A stretch of DNA of 64,000 nt from Lewinella cohaerens DSM 23179 (GCF_000379805.1 NZ_KB903534.1:20043-84042); one strand, 5' to 3'; positions 34,851 through 42,008 are shown, numbered from the stretch's first letter. Translations and numbers: made by a program. Notes: a model not told the origin generated them from the letters alone.

Positions 34851-35093
34851 TATGGTTCTTTGACAATTTGTGTGGTGGGCCTCCCTACGGGTGCTACGTT
34901 CCAAGACTTGCTTCGCTCGGCTGCCTTCTACGTCGGCATCTGGCTTCTCCCTATTTAATCGGAAGAAGCCATCCTTGCACATCACTAGGCCGAGCATTTC
35001 ATCTCTTTTCTCAAAGAACCAATAATATAAAGGCATAGGGAATCGCCGAACCCCTTCAATAAGTAGGCATTACATTTTTAAATCAGTTTATTT

Positions 35094-35261
35094 ATGAAAT
35101 TCGAGAAACTTAATTTGGTTAAGTTTGACTCAGTGGAGTTGAATGAAGAAAGTAAAACGATTGTAAAAGGCGGTACTGATACATACATGGTTTCTGCTAA
35201 AAAGGATGGAGATGGTACCATTAGTGACGCAGGAATAAAACACGATGGTAATGTTAATTAG
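35094..35261 (+). CDS. Double-glycine precursor peptide, cassette 1
   Basis: This 55-codon gene starts at ATGAAATTCGAG. The leader (residues 1-27) begins MKFEKLNLVKF and ends ESKTIVKGG, the amphipathic leader with Gly-Gly cleavage site typical of Bacteroidota natural-product precursors exported by C39 transporters. The predicted core (28-55) has TDTYMVSAKKDGDGTISDAG and then IKHDGNVN: rich in Thr/Ser/Lys donors and Asp acceptors, the residues that ATP-grasp peptide ligases join by ester or amide bonds. No Cys is present. It lies 135 bases before the ATP-grasp gene with a long inverted repeat in between. It is identified by leader pattern and context, not by a database match. Confidence 0.8.
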   Translation: MKFEKLNLVKFDSVELNEESKTIVKGGTDTYMVSAKKDGDGTISDAGIKHDGNVN

Positions 35262-35311
35262 TAGTAGTGCTTACTATTTCTGCTAGTCAGGTACAAGTAC
35301 CCAAACTGAAA

Positions 35312-35390
35312 GGGATTGCACAAAAGAAAACAATCAGCCAATATTGGATATAACTGAAATTGGTTCTTTGTAAGTCTTTTGGGCAATCCC
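35312..35390 (+). promoter_or_regulatory. Long inverted repeat between precursor and ATP-grasp gene, cassette 1
   Basis: GGGATTGCACAAAAGA (35312-35327) pairs with TCTTTTGGGCAATCCC (35375-35390) with one mismatch in 16. It ends 6 bases before the ATG of the ATP-grasp gene and has no U-run after it. It may act as a transcript-stabilising or attenuating structure that lets the precursor be made in excess, and could also mask the ATP-grasp start. Confidence 0.6.
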
Positions 35391-35396
35391 TGAATA

Positions 35397-36437
35397 ATGG
35401 ATATGGGGAAGAAGCGGAATAATTTTTCACAATTTGAAGTTGCCTATGCGATGGTACTAATTCTCAGTATGGAATCTGATGTGTCAACCATCAGTGTGAT
35501 AGACTGGTTGGACTATTTGGGTAGTCGGTGGAAACGCGTAAATGGGGAGGATATTGATGAAACAAAGGATGAACTGTTTCTGAAAATAGCAAACGATGAG
35601 TTTTCTTTTTGTACGCTATTGGAGGGAGTAGACCACCACCAAGTAACGGCCGTTTGGGATCGAAGATTTCATGGCCTTAACCGGATTAGGCACTGGATAT
35701 ATTCTGATACATCAGACATCGGTATTAATAATGCTCGGCTGGAGAAGTTATTGATTGCCGAGGTGGGCAAAGTACATGCCTATACGTATGCTTTTTTCAG
35801 TGATTGCTTCTGGTTGGATACTCCAGGAGCAACAAATGTTAATAAATTGAGCGTTTTGGATTGCGCCAGTAAAGTTGGATTGAAGATACCAAGGACAGTT
35901 GTAACCAATAAAAAAGATAGTCTGATAGCCGCTTTCTCGGGTTGCGAAATAATCACCAAACACATTAGTGAAGCACATGGGCTGTTTTTTGATGCTACGC
36001 TTTTTATGAACTATACGGCTGTGGTCACAAAAGAGTTTGTTGATACGCTTCCTGAAACGTTCTTCCCATCACTGTTCCAAGAAAAAATAGAAAAAAAATA
36101 TGAAATACGTGCCTTCTATCTGATGGGGATAATCTATGCGATGGCTATTTTCTCACAATCGTCAGAACAAACCAAGGTTGATTTTCGCCAGTATGATTTT
36201 TCGAATAGCAACCGAATGGTGCCTTTCGAGTTGCCGCTGTCTATACAAGCGAAAATCAATGACCTTATGGAAAGGCTAAATCTAAAACACGGTTCCATCG
36301 ATTTGATAAAATCGGTGAATGATGAGTATGTATTTCTTGAGGTCAATCCTGTTGGTCAGTTTGGAATGGTCTCTTATCCTTGCAACTACTACCTTGAAGA
36401 AAAGGTAGCTCAAACATTGTCAGAATATGGAAAATAA
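35397..36437 (+). CDS. gwsG: ATP-grasp peptide maturase (grasp-with-spasm type), cassette 1
   Basis: This 346-aa enzyme belongs to the ATP-grasp peptide ligases that activate Asp/Glu side chains as acyl-phosphates and join them to Ser/Thr/Lys in a precursor (graspetides). Visible parts: an N-terminal pre-ATP-grasp region (~1-150); VNKLSVLDCASKVGLKIPRT (residues ~148-167), the usual entry to the ATP-grasp domain; Lys188 in EIITKHI for phosphate binding; the hinge PSLFQEKIEKKYEIRAFYLM; and the metal-binding C-terminus KHGSIDLIKS (Asp302) plus FLEVNPVGQFGM (Glu315, Asn317). The next small gene overlaps its 3' end by 11 bases, so translation is coupled. The paralogue at 39941-40906 shares the same ending, but the two are clearly diverged. 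Confidence 0.9.
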   Translation: MDMGKKRNNFSQFEVAYAMVLILSMESDVSTISVIDWLDYLGSRWKRVNGEDIDETKDELFLKIANDEFSFCTLLEGVDHHQVTAVWDRRFHGLNRIRHWIYSDTSDIGINNARLEKLLIAEVGKVHAYTYAFFSDCFWLDTPGATNVNKLSVLDCASKVGLKIPRTVVTNKKDSLIAAFSGCEIITKHISEAHGLFFDATLFMNYTAVVTKEFVDTLPETFFPSLFQEKIEKKYEIRAFYLMGIIYAMAIFSQSSEQTKVDFRQYDFSNSNRMVPFELPLSIQAKINDLMERLNLKHGSIDLIKSVNDEYVFLEVNPVGQFGMVSYPCNYYLEEKVAQTLSEYGK

Positions 36438-36621
36438 CACGGCTCCAACATTAAAAGAGGCACTCATGTCGAAGGGAATCAAACCTCATTTCCCAGTTGG
36501 CTTTGGTTTGTCGGAGGGTAAGCCATCTTTACCTGCTGAATACAATTTAGTCAAATTGCCCTACTACAAAGCCTTTCTTGACCATAGCCTTCCCTATCAT
36601 AAACCCATCACTAAGATTTAG
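36427..36621 (+). CDS. Small conserved-position protein between ATP-grasp and SPASM genes, cassette 1
   Basis: This 64-aa protein starts MENNTAPTLKEALMSKGIKP and ends HKPITKI. It overlaps the ATP-grasp gene by 11 bases and ends 6 bases before the SPASM gene, which marks it as a genuine operon member. It has no signal peptide, membrane segment or Gly-Gly site. The middle (PVGFGLSEGKPSLPAEYNLV) is glycine- and proline-rich. I do not recognise the family. It could be a partner subunit, a leader-binding accessory or a second substrate without a leader. The 77-aa gene at 39663-39896 takes the same place in cassette 2, but the two share at most a KPI-x-x-I ending. Confidence 0.7.
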   Translation: MENNTAPTLKEALMSKGIKPHFPVGFGLSEGKPSLPAEYNLVKLPYYKAFLDHSLPYHKPITKI

Positions 36622-36627
36622 ACAGAC

Positions 36628-37734
36628 ATGAATATGGGCAACCTGAATGATGATTGCTTGATGCTCTTCCAATGCTGTATGCTTGTGAAGGGACATTCCC
36701 GCGCATTAATTTGTGATGTTCAGAGGGGACAATTGTATTTCATTCCGAATACACTCTACTTTATCCTCACGAGCTATGACGACTTTAGTATAAACGAAAT
36801 CAAGGACAGCTTTGATGAGGTGTATCATGAATATATTGACGAATACTTTGCATTTTTAGTAGAAAATGAACTTGCAATTCGATTACCAAAGGAAGAAAAG
36901 AAGATGTTTCCTAAAATATCTACAGAATGGCGAACGCCTCTACCTTTGACGAATGCGGTGATTGACATCGGGAAACAATTTGATAAAGGCCTAGTTTCGA
37001 AAGGAATACAACAACTGAGTGCATTAAAATGCTATGCGATACAGATTCGCTTTTTTGATGAAACCGATTTGGCAAATATCCAATATGTCTTGGATTTGTG
37101 TGCAGAAACCTCTATACGGGCACTAAGTATACTCATAAAAGACAGCCCTGGCCTATCGAACGACATCCTCACTGAATGGACTGACAAATATCAAAAGGTA
37201 CAAGATATTACGTTACATACGTTACTCAATCGTAGCAAATATAGCCCGAATCAAACCATTTTACTAAATGAACGCTCGGTTACATCAAGTTTATGTTGTG
37301 GGAATATTACGCAAGCTTATTTTACCACAAGCATAGATCTCTTCACCGAATCCCTCCACCACAACACTTGTCTCAACCGCAAGATAGCGATAGACGTGGA
37401 CGGCAATATCAAAAACTGCCCCTCAATGGCGGAATCCTTCGGTAACATACGGGAAACTACACTGGATGAAGCACTGTTAAAGCCTGGCTTTAAGAAATAT
37501 TGGGATATTACCAAAGATAAAATCCACGTCTGCAAAGATTGTGAATTTCGGCATATCTGTACGGATTGCCGTGCGTACGTCGAAGACCCCGAGGATATAT
37601 TCAGTAAACCGCTTAAATGTGGATACAACCCTTACACTGGGGATTGGTCAGAATGGAGTACCAACCCCCTGAAACAAAAAAACATAGACCACTATGGCCT
37701 CCGGGAAATAGTAGATATAGCGGGGGAGATGTAA
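36628..37734 (+). CDS. gwsS: SPASM-domain peptide maturase (grasp-with-spasm type), cassette 1, full cysteine set
   Basis: This 368-aa protein has an N-terminal PqqD-like recognition region (~1-85; LICDVQRGQLYFIPNTLYFI), a middle alpha/beta region (~100-235) like a degraded radical-SAM barrel, and a C-terminal SPASM domain. All seven SPASM cysteines are present: C248-x10-G-x4-C264, C302-x2-C305-x5-C311-x2-C314 and C331 before GYNPYTGDW. By analogy with anSMEcpe, C248, C264 and C314 would hold auxiliary cluster I and C302, C305, C311 and C331 cluster II. No CxxxCxxC SAM-cluster motif exists anywhere; VIDIG sits where it would be. It probably assists the ATP-grasp enzyme by binding precursor or an iron-sulfur cluster rather than by radical chemistry. 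Confidence 0.88.
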   Translation: MNMGNLNDDCLMLFQCCMLVKGHSRALICDVQRGQLYFIPNTLYFILTSYDDFSINEIKDSFDEVYHEYIDEYFAFLVENELAIRLPKEEKKMFPKISTEWRTPLPLTNAVIDIGKQFDKGLVSKGIQQLSALKCYAIQIRFFDETDLANIQYVLDLCAETSIRALSILIKDSPGLSNDILTEWTDKYQKVQDITLHTLLNRSKYSPNQTILLNERSVTSSLCCGNITQAYFTTSIDLFTESLHHNTCLNRKIAIDVDGNIKNCPSMAESFGNIRETTLDEALLKPGFKKYWDITKDKIHVCKDCEFRHICTDCRAYVEDPEDIFSKPLKCGYNPYTGDWSEWSTNPLKQKNIDHYGLREIVDIAGEM

Positions 37735-37814
37735 ACGTCCGATCAGCCCAGTTGTGCATAATTTTTTTGCTAGTTGTTAATGAGGAGAAGGTGAACATCA
37801 TCCATCATAAATGA

Positions 37815-38834
37815 TCACCATTTATTTGTGTAGGGATTGAACGAGCATTGTTTATTCTTCCTGTATCCGCCTTCCGATTTGATGATTTCTGTATTGTCGA
37901 CACACATATACCTGTATTGACAATCTTTACATACAAGGATGATATCATTGTGTAGAAACCAACACTTTTGAAAAGAAGAGGTTGAAATTACATCTTTAAT
38001 TGATTCACTACAAACATTACCATGAAAAGTCTCATGTGATAAATAATTTTTTATAAACCCATTTCTATCAATTGAAACTTTTCTGTTTAGACCTATATTA
38101 TGCTGTTGACTTTCCAGGAAAGTATCTAGAGAAAGAAAAAAGTTTTCAGCACTAACCACATCATGAGTTGAACATGTAATCTTTTGCGGTATAAAGAAAC
38201 CTCGAGTGGAACTTTGATCGTAATACTTTGACAAATCTTCTTGTTCTGGCGCTTCAAAAATATGCAATCGTGCAATTCTTTTACACGTAGATGTGAAATC
38301 AATTATCTGAGTACTGCTTACATCTTTGTAATAAGGAATAAACACTTCAAATCCTTTAATGCAACTACTATCGAAATTGTCCAGAATTTTTTTAAGCTCC
38401 TCAATATGAGTAAAACTAAGAAAGCGAAGTTGTATAAATTGACAATTCAAGCCTTCTAGCTGTCTTAATACATCTAAAAGATCGTAAGGTGATGATTCAT
38501 CTACCTCAATTACTGCGTTTTGAATGCGTAGAGGAGAATGCCAAGACATGTTTATTTCGGGGAAAAACTGAGGATTGTCTGTAAAAAAACCTATCTCTTC
38601 ATCTACAAAGAACTGAAAATAGGCATCAATACCTCTATCATATTGATTTAAGAACATTTTTTTCAGTTCACCAATGCTAAGAACATTTTTTTTATTTTCA
38701 TTAATAATTTCAAAAAGTAAAGGGTCAATGACATGGTAAAGCCCTCTATCTGTGTCATAGATTAAGCACTCAACACTTCCTTTAACAGGAATGCAAGAGG
38801 CAAATAATTTAAAATATAACGCGTCATTTAGCAT
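37815..38834 (-). CDS. gwsS: SPASM-domain peptide maturase, cassette 2, missing auxiliary cluster I ligands
   Basis: This 339-aa paralogue of the protein encoded at 36628-37734 shows near position-for-position alignment (HNxxLNRKxxIDxxGxIKN; VCKDCxYRxxC; FNPYTxxW). In place of C248, C264 and C314 it has Gly248, Tyr264 and Asn314. C302, C305, C311 and the last cysteine (C330) are kept. The three lost residues are those expected to bind auxiliary iron-sulfur cluster I; the four kept match cluster II. Like its partner it lacks CxxxCxxC. It ends 80 bases from the stop of the convergent paralogue, and its start overlaps the upstream lipoprotein gene by 11 bases. The frame is intact and tight, so it is probably functional though altered. 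Confidence 0.85.
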   Translation of the reverse strand: MLNDALYFKLFASCIPVKGSVECLIYDTDRGLYHVIDPLLFEIINENKKNVLSIGELKKMFLNQYDRGIDAYFQFFVDEEIGFFTDNPQFFPEINMSWHSPLRIQNAVIEVDESSPYDLLDVLRQLEGLNCQFIQLRFLSFTHIEELKKILDNFDSSCIKGFEVFIPYYKDVSSTQIIDFTSTCKRIARLHIFEAPEQEDLSKYYDQSSTRGFFIPQKITCSTHDVVSAENFFLSLDTFLESQQHNIGLNRKVSIDRNGFIKNYLSHETFHGNVCSESIKDVISTSSFQKCWFLHNDIILVCKDCQYRYMCVDNTEIIKSEGGYRKNKQCSFNPYTNKW

Positions 38835-39666
38835 CTTCTACAGCAATTAAATTCATAGTGAAACGGGAACTATCAATGTTGACGTAGTCTAACTTAACAA
38901 AACCGTAAGTTTCGTTAAAATAGGAAGTTAAACTACTGGTACCAAGCGAACTTTCTCCCTTAGCGAACACAACATGACAATCCAATATTCCTAGAAAGCC
39001 TGTGTCAACCTTAATCTGACCGAGAATTTCATAAGAGTGAGATATATCAACAGTTCCTTTCCATATAGCCCATTCTTTATCACTCCACTGGTCTCCTACT
39101 TTAAAAGACCAATTCCATTTTCGTCCTACCTTACAAGGCATTTTAATGTATGGGTAGGGATTTATCTGAAGATAATGGAAATACCTTGGCCTACGCCAGG
39201 GGTGCATCCATATGTTTTTCGCGTTTTCAACTACTCCCGAAAATTCAATAGGATAAGACAGGCTGTCTCCGATCAAATAGTACTTATAAAAAAGCTCTGT
39301 TTGTTTGTAGTCCGGAAAGTATTCAATAAATGTAGCCTCTTCTTGAGCTGTTACAGAGATTTTCGTAATAGTTTTTGTAGTTAGTTTGTCAACTGGCGTT
39401 AATGAATAACCTTCCCGAGAAATTTTATATTCTTCATTATCGGTATTGAAAAAAGAGCAACTATAAATATACTCTCTTCCTGGAATATAGATGCGATTAT
39501 CATCATTATATGAATTGTGTTTGGAAGTGGGTAAGGAATCGACTATTTCAATTTCCATACCATCTTCATCTGTAAAATATTCTGCACCACTGTTAATGCT
39601 TTGACAAGAGAATATCAGAGTTAAGACAAATACATTTAAAAAAATAGCAAGAGTTGAATTTTTCAT
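38824..39666 (-). CDS. Lipoprotein embedded in maturation cassette 2
   Basis: The signal peptide with lipobox LIFSC (Cys 21) shows a lipoprotein. The mature 260 residues are beta-rich with many aromatic residues: NRIYIPGREYIYSCSFFNTD, WMHPWRRPRYFHYLQINPYP and KWNWSFKVGDQWSDKEWAIW. I do not recognise the family. It overlaps the SPASM gene downstream by 11 bases and the 77-aa gene upstream by 4, so it is translated as part of the cassette. Cassette 1 has no counterpart at this position. A role in self-protection or in handling the exported peptide at the outer membrane would fit, but that is inference from context only. Confidence 0.8.
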   Translation of the reverse strand: MKNSTLAIFLNVFVLTLIFSCQSINSGAEYFTDEDGMEIEIVDSLPTSKHNSYNDDNRIYIPGREYIYSCSFFNTDNEEYKISREGYSLTPVDKLTTKTITKISVTAQEEATFIEYFPDYKQTELFYKYYLIGDSLSYPIEFSGVVENAKNIWMHPWRRPRYFHYLQINPYPYIKMPCKVGRKWNWSFKVGDQWSDKEWAIWKGTVDISHSYEILGQIKVDTGFLGILDCHVVFAKGESSLGTSSLTSYFNETYGFVKLDYVNIDSSRFTMNLIAVEDAK

Positions 39667-39896
39667 TTTTTAACAATATTTGCAATTGGTTTAGCTAGGA
39701 AACCAACCTGATAGCTAGAGGAGTGGTGAAGGTCACTTTTTCCAATCCTTTTAGAAGACTTAAAAACATCTACTTTTCTAGTCAATTGCATACATATTGG
39801 TAGCTGACTTGTTGGTCTACTAAATAATAAAAGCACTTCTTTTATGTTTTCTGAATCAGTAATATTTTTACTGTTTTTTTTAGACTGTTTTATCAT
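39663..39896 (-). CDS. Small protein at the ATP-grasp/SPASM junction, cassette 2
   Basis: This 77-aa basic protein (MIKQSKKNSKNITDSENIKE at the start, AKPIANIVKK at the end) lies between the ATP-grasp gene (44 bases upstream) and the lipoprotein gene (4-base overlap). No signal peptide or membrane helix is seen, and only one Cys. It takes the same relative place as the 64-aa protein of cassette 1, and both end in a KPI-x-x-I-like sequence, but similarity is too weak to claim homology. Function not recognised. The tight overlap supports it being real. Confidence 0.6.
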   Translation of the reverse strand: MIKQSKKNSKNITDSENIKEVLLLFSRPTSQLPICMQLTRKVDVFKSSKRIGKSDLHHSSSYQVGFLAKPIANIVKK

Positions 39897-39940
39897 TTCT
39901 TAATTATTAATTTTAAAAGTGTTTTTTTAACGATTTAAAA

Positions 39941-40906
39941 CTATATCCCCTTCGCTAATTTATCTGCAATAACCTTGTCAAGGTTGTAATTGCAGGGATG
40001 GGAGGTCATTCCGTATTGCCCGACTGGATTAATCTCAAGGAAGATGAATTTTTTATTCTTGCTGTAAATTAAATCTATAGAGCCGCAGTTGAGGTCAATT
40101 TCTTGCATTAGTGTTTTAATTTTTTCTTCCACATCACGTGGAAGCTGAAATGGAATATTTCGATTCCGCCTTTTAGTGTTGTATCTTCTGAAGTCTATAT
40201 TCGTTTGAGAATCTAGTTGTGAAAATATTGCCATTGAATAGCATTCTCCATCCAAATAAAAAGTTCTTATTTCAATTTCTTTTTCTATCAGTTCTTGAAA
40301 ACAAGATAATGCAAACTCTTCAGGGAAATCATCTATGTGCTCACGGGTAATTTCCTCCGTATAACCCATGTGCGGTATATTATCAATATTAAAGCCGATC
40401 CCTTCATAAGAGGGTTTGGTGACAATCCTCTTTTTTTTCATCAAAAAACGCAGAACCTCCTTTTTCTTTTCCGTAACTAAAGTGCTGGGGATTGTAAAGC
40501 CACATTTTGTTGCTAATATCAAAGTTTCTAATTTGTTGATATTGTGAACCTTAGGGTTGCCTATGCAGAAGCAGTTATTTCTTATCATAGATATTATTCC
40601 ACTACGAGCAGATTCTATTTCCTTATGGAAATACCTATTGAAACGATCTTGATCACCCAGGTTTACTTGCCCCCTAGCCTCCGAAAATGAAATTTTAGGC
40701 AAAGATTGAGGTAACCGACGAAACCATACCTGGCCGATATTTAAAGAACTATCTTCTTCTTTACTCGAATTGATAGACATTGTAAATGAATTCCATGACT
40801 TATTAATATCACCATTTATTCTTGTATAAGGATGACAGTTTAAATAAAGCCAGTCAATTACGTTGTTAGTAGAATTATCGGAATTTGATGAAAAAATTGT
40901 AATCAT
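39941..40906 (-). CDS. gwsG: ATP-grasp peptide maturase (grasp-with-spasm type), cassette 2
   Basis: This 321-aa protein is homologous to the cassette 1 ATP-grasp enzyme. Shared parts: an N-terminal SNNVIDWLYLN-like start (VIDWL also in the partner), HNINKLETLILATKCGFTIP (~residues 121-140), Lys164 in RIVTKPSYEGIGFN, FQELIEKEIEIRTFYLDGEC, MAIFSQLDSQTNIDFRRYN and the metal site GSIDLIYS plus FLEINPVGQYGMTSHPCNYN. All ATP-grasp catalytic residues appear intact. It probably forms side-chain ester or amide links in one or both of the precursors encoded immediately upstream. The 195-base gap to those precursors holds a hairpin. The local DNA is visibly AT-richer than flanking genes. Confidence 0.9.
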   Translation of the reverse strand: MITIFSSNSDNSTNNVIDWLYLNCHPYTRINGDINKSWNSFTMSINSSKEEDSSLNIGQVWFRRLPQSLPKISFSEARGQVNLGDQDRFNRYFHKEIESARSGIISMIRNNCFCIGNPKVHNINKLETLILATKCGFTIPSTLVTEKKKEVLRFLMKKKRIVTKPSYEGIGFNIDNIPHMGYTEEITREHIDDFPEEFALSCFQELIEKEIEIRTFYLDGECYSMAIFSQLDSQTNIDFRRYNTKRRNRNIPFQLPRDVEEKIKTLMQEIDLNCGSIDLIYSKNKKFIFLEINPVGQYGMTSHPCNYNLDKVIADKLAKGI

Positions 40907-41038
40907 TGACTGTTTACAAGTTAAGAAAGGCCTTAAGCCTTAATTTTTTTAAAAAAATATTTAAACACTCATCAATATTCAATCTTGTCCATGAATCAGT
41001 ATCTTCAATGAATAGCGTTGAGCAGTAATAATGACTAT

Positions 41039-41076
41039 GTAGCCTCTCTTGTTATTTGATTAACTAAAGAGGCTAC
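41039..41076 (-). promoter_or_regulatory. Hairpin between precursors and ATP-grasp gene, cassette 2
   Basis: GTAGCCTCT (41039-41047) pairs perfectly with AGAGGCTAC (41068-41076) around a 20-base loop, 26 bases after the last precursor stop. This is the same place as the 35312-35390 inverted repeat of cassette 1, with unrelated sequence. It likely protects or limits read-through of the precursor mRNA. Confidence 0.6.
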
Positions 41077-41101
41077 TGCAATAGTTGGCGTAAATAATTC
41101 T

Positions 41102-41293
41102 CTATGCAACTACAGGGGTATCTGGAGCAGAGTAGTCGGAGGTTGCTATAACCTCTGAGCCGTTATCTGTTGTATAATGAGTTCCATCATCACAACGTTC
41201 AAGATAATAACTTGACTCTCCTCCCTTGGTGTTGAAAACTTCATTGGGGGTGATTTTCGCTGCATTAAATTTTTTTAATAATACATCTTTCAT
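41102..41293 (-). CDS. Double-glycine precursor peptide 2a, cassette 2
   Basis: This 63-aa peptide has a leader of 25 residues (MKDVLLKKFNAAKITPNEVF, then NTKGG) and a 38-residue core with ESSYYLERCDDGTHYTTDNG, SEVIATSDYSAP and a DTPVVA end. The core has many Ser/Thr next to Asp/Glu, as expected for a graspetide substrate, and one Cys. The pattern D-x-x-G...I...[TS]-x-D-Y is shared with precursor 2b. The order 2b-2a-ATP-grasp and the TKGG site support substrate status. Confidence 0.82.
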   Translation of the reverse strand: MKDVLLKKFNAAKITPNEVFNTKGGESSYYLERCDDGTHYTTDNGSEVIATSDYSAPDTPVVA

Positions 41294-41336
41294 TGTATAG
41301 GTTTTTTATTGTTAAAAATGTTAAAAGATAAGCCTT

Positions 41337-41531
41337 TTAGTCATTGGAGGAGCCATAATCCTCGGTATGAGAAATTGTTTCCCCATCTCTATCTATCCAA
41401 TGTTGTGTACAACCATCATCATCAAAGGTTCCACCTTTGGTATGGCATCCACCAAAAGTAGAACTTACCAGAATGGTGTCAAGTTTCTTCCCCTCAAACT
41501 GTTTAAACAGTTTGTCATTAGAATTTTTCAT
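41337..41531 (-). CDS. Double-glycine precursor peptide 2b, cassette 2
   Basis: This 64-aa peptide starts MKNSNDKLFKQFEGKKLDTI, a common leader type in Bacteroidota peptide cassettes. Two GG sites are present: G27-G28 (STFGG) and G33-G34 (HTKGG). The second aligns with the NTKGG of precursor 2a and is the more likely cleavage point, leaving a 30-residue core: TFDDDGCTQHWIDRDGETIS then HTEDYGSSND. Asp/Glu and Thr/Ser alternate, with one core Cys and one leader Cys. It is the first gene of the cassette after the small lipoprotein, 43 bases before precursor 2a. Confidence 0.82.
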   Translation of the reverse strand: MKNSNDKLFKQFEGKKLDTILVSSTFGGCHTKGGTFDDDGCTQHWIDRDGETISHTEDYGSSND

Positions 41532-41621
41532 GAAAATTAATTTTATCGATTTAGAAGACTAATTATTGTGACTAAAACAACAGATGCTTTTCACAATACT
41601 ACATTTCAAATATACTCCCTA

Positions 41622-42008
41622 CTACTGCACCATTCTTTCAGTTGCCATAAATTGATGGTTTTTATAAACATACCTGTAAAAGCCCTGCTCGGCCAGATAC
41701 CTTACGTCAAAGATTTTAGTGCAGGCTGATGAATCATGTTTCACCGCTTTTCTGAGATTATCATAAATTGCTTCAGAGGGAGATTGAAGCGTCGCCAGAT
41801 AAAAAGATATTGAAAAATAATTTTTTGCTTCGTAAGCTTCTACAAGCTTTTTTCGACGAGTTTCATATTGATCTTCCCTGATCGACTCCTGTCTTTCTGG
41901 AATAAATGGTTCTGTCTGTTCACGGCAACTTTGAAAAAGGGTAAATAATAAGAAGCATAGCGCTATGAGGTGGGAAATAGCCTTGGTAGTGGTGTTATTT
42001 TGATGCAT
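41622..42008 (-). CDS. Small lipoprotein next to the second DUF6624 gene
   Basis: This 128-aa protein has a signal peptide ending at lipobox TLFQSC. The mature part is helical (RRKKLVEAYEAKNYFSISFY, LATLQSPSEAIYDNLRKAVK) and resembles the N-terminal TPR-like region of the DUF6624 proteins (compare AKNYFSISFYLATLQ with SEWDKAIFYLGKY), but it ends before any DUF6624 domain. It begins 12 bases after the stop of the DUF6624 gene and is likely co-transcribed with it. A derived partial duplicate of the DUF6624 N-terminus is a reasonable guess; function unknown. Confidence 0.7.
   Translation of the reverse strand: MHQNNTTTKAISHLIALCFLLFTLFQSCREQTEPFIPERQESIREDQYETRRKKLVEAYEAKNYFSISFYLATLQSPSEAIYDNLRKAVKHDSSACTKIFDVRYLAEQGFYRYVYKNHQFMATERMVQ

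Noticed and set aside
36628-37734. Calling the SPASM protein a radical SAM enzyme
   Set aside because: No CxxxCxxC motif is present, so only the SPASM name is justified.
37613-37814. Two opposite 60-65-codon ORFs in the gap between the convergent SPASM genes
   Set aside because: They mostly overlap the SPASM gene ends and show no conserved features; the true gap is only 80 bases.
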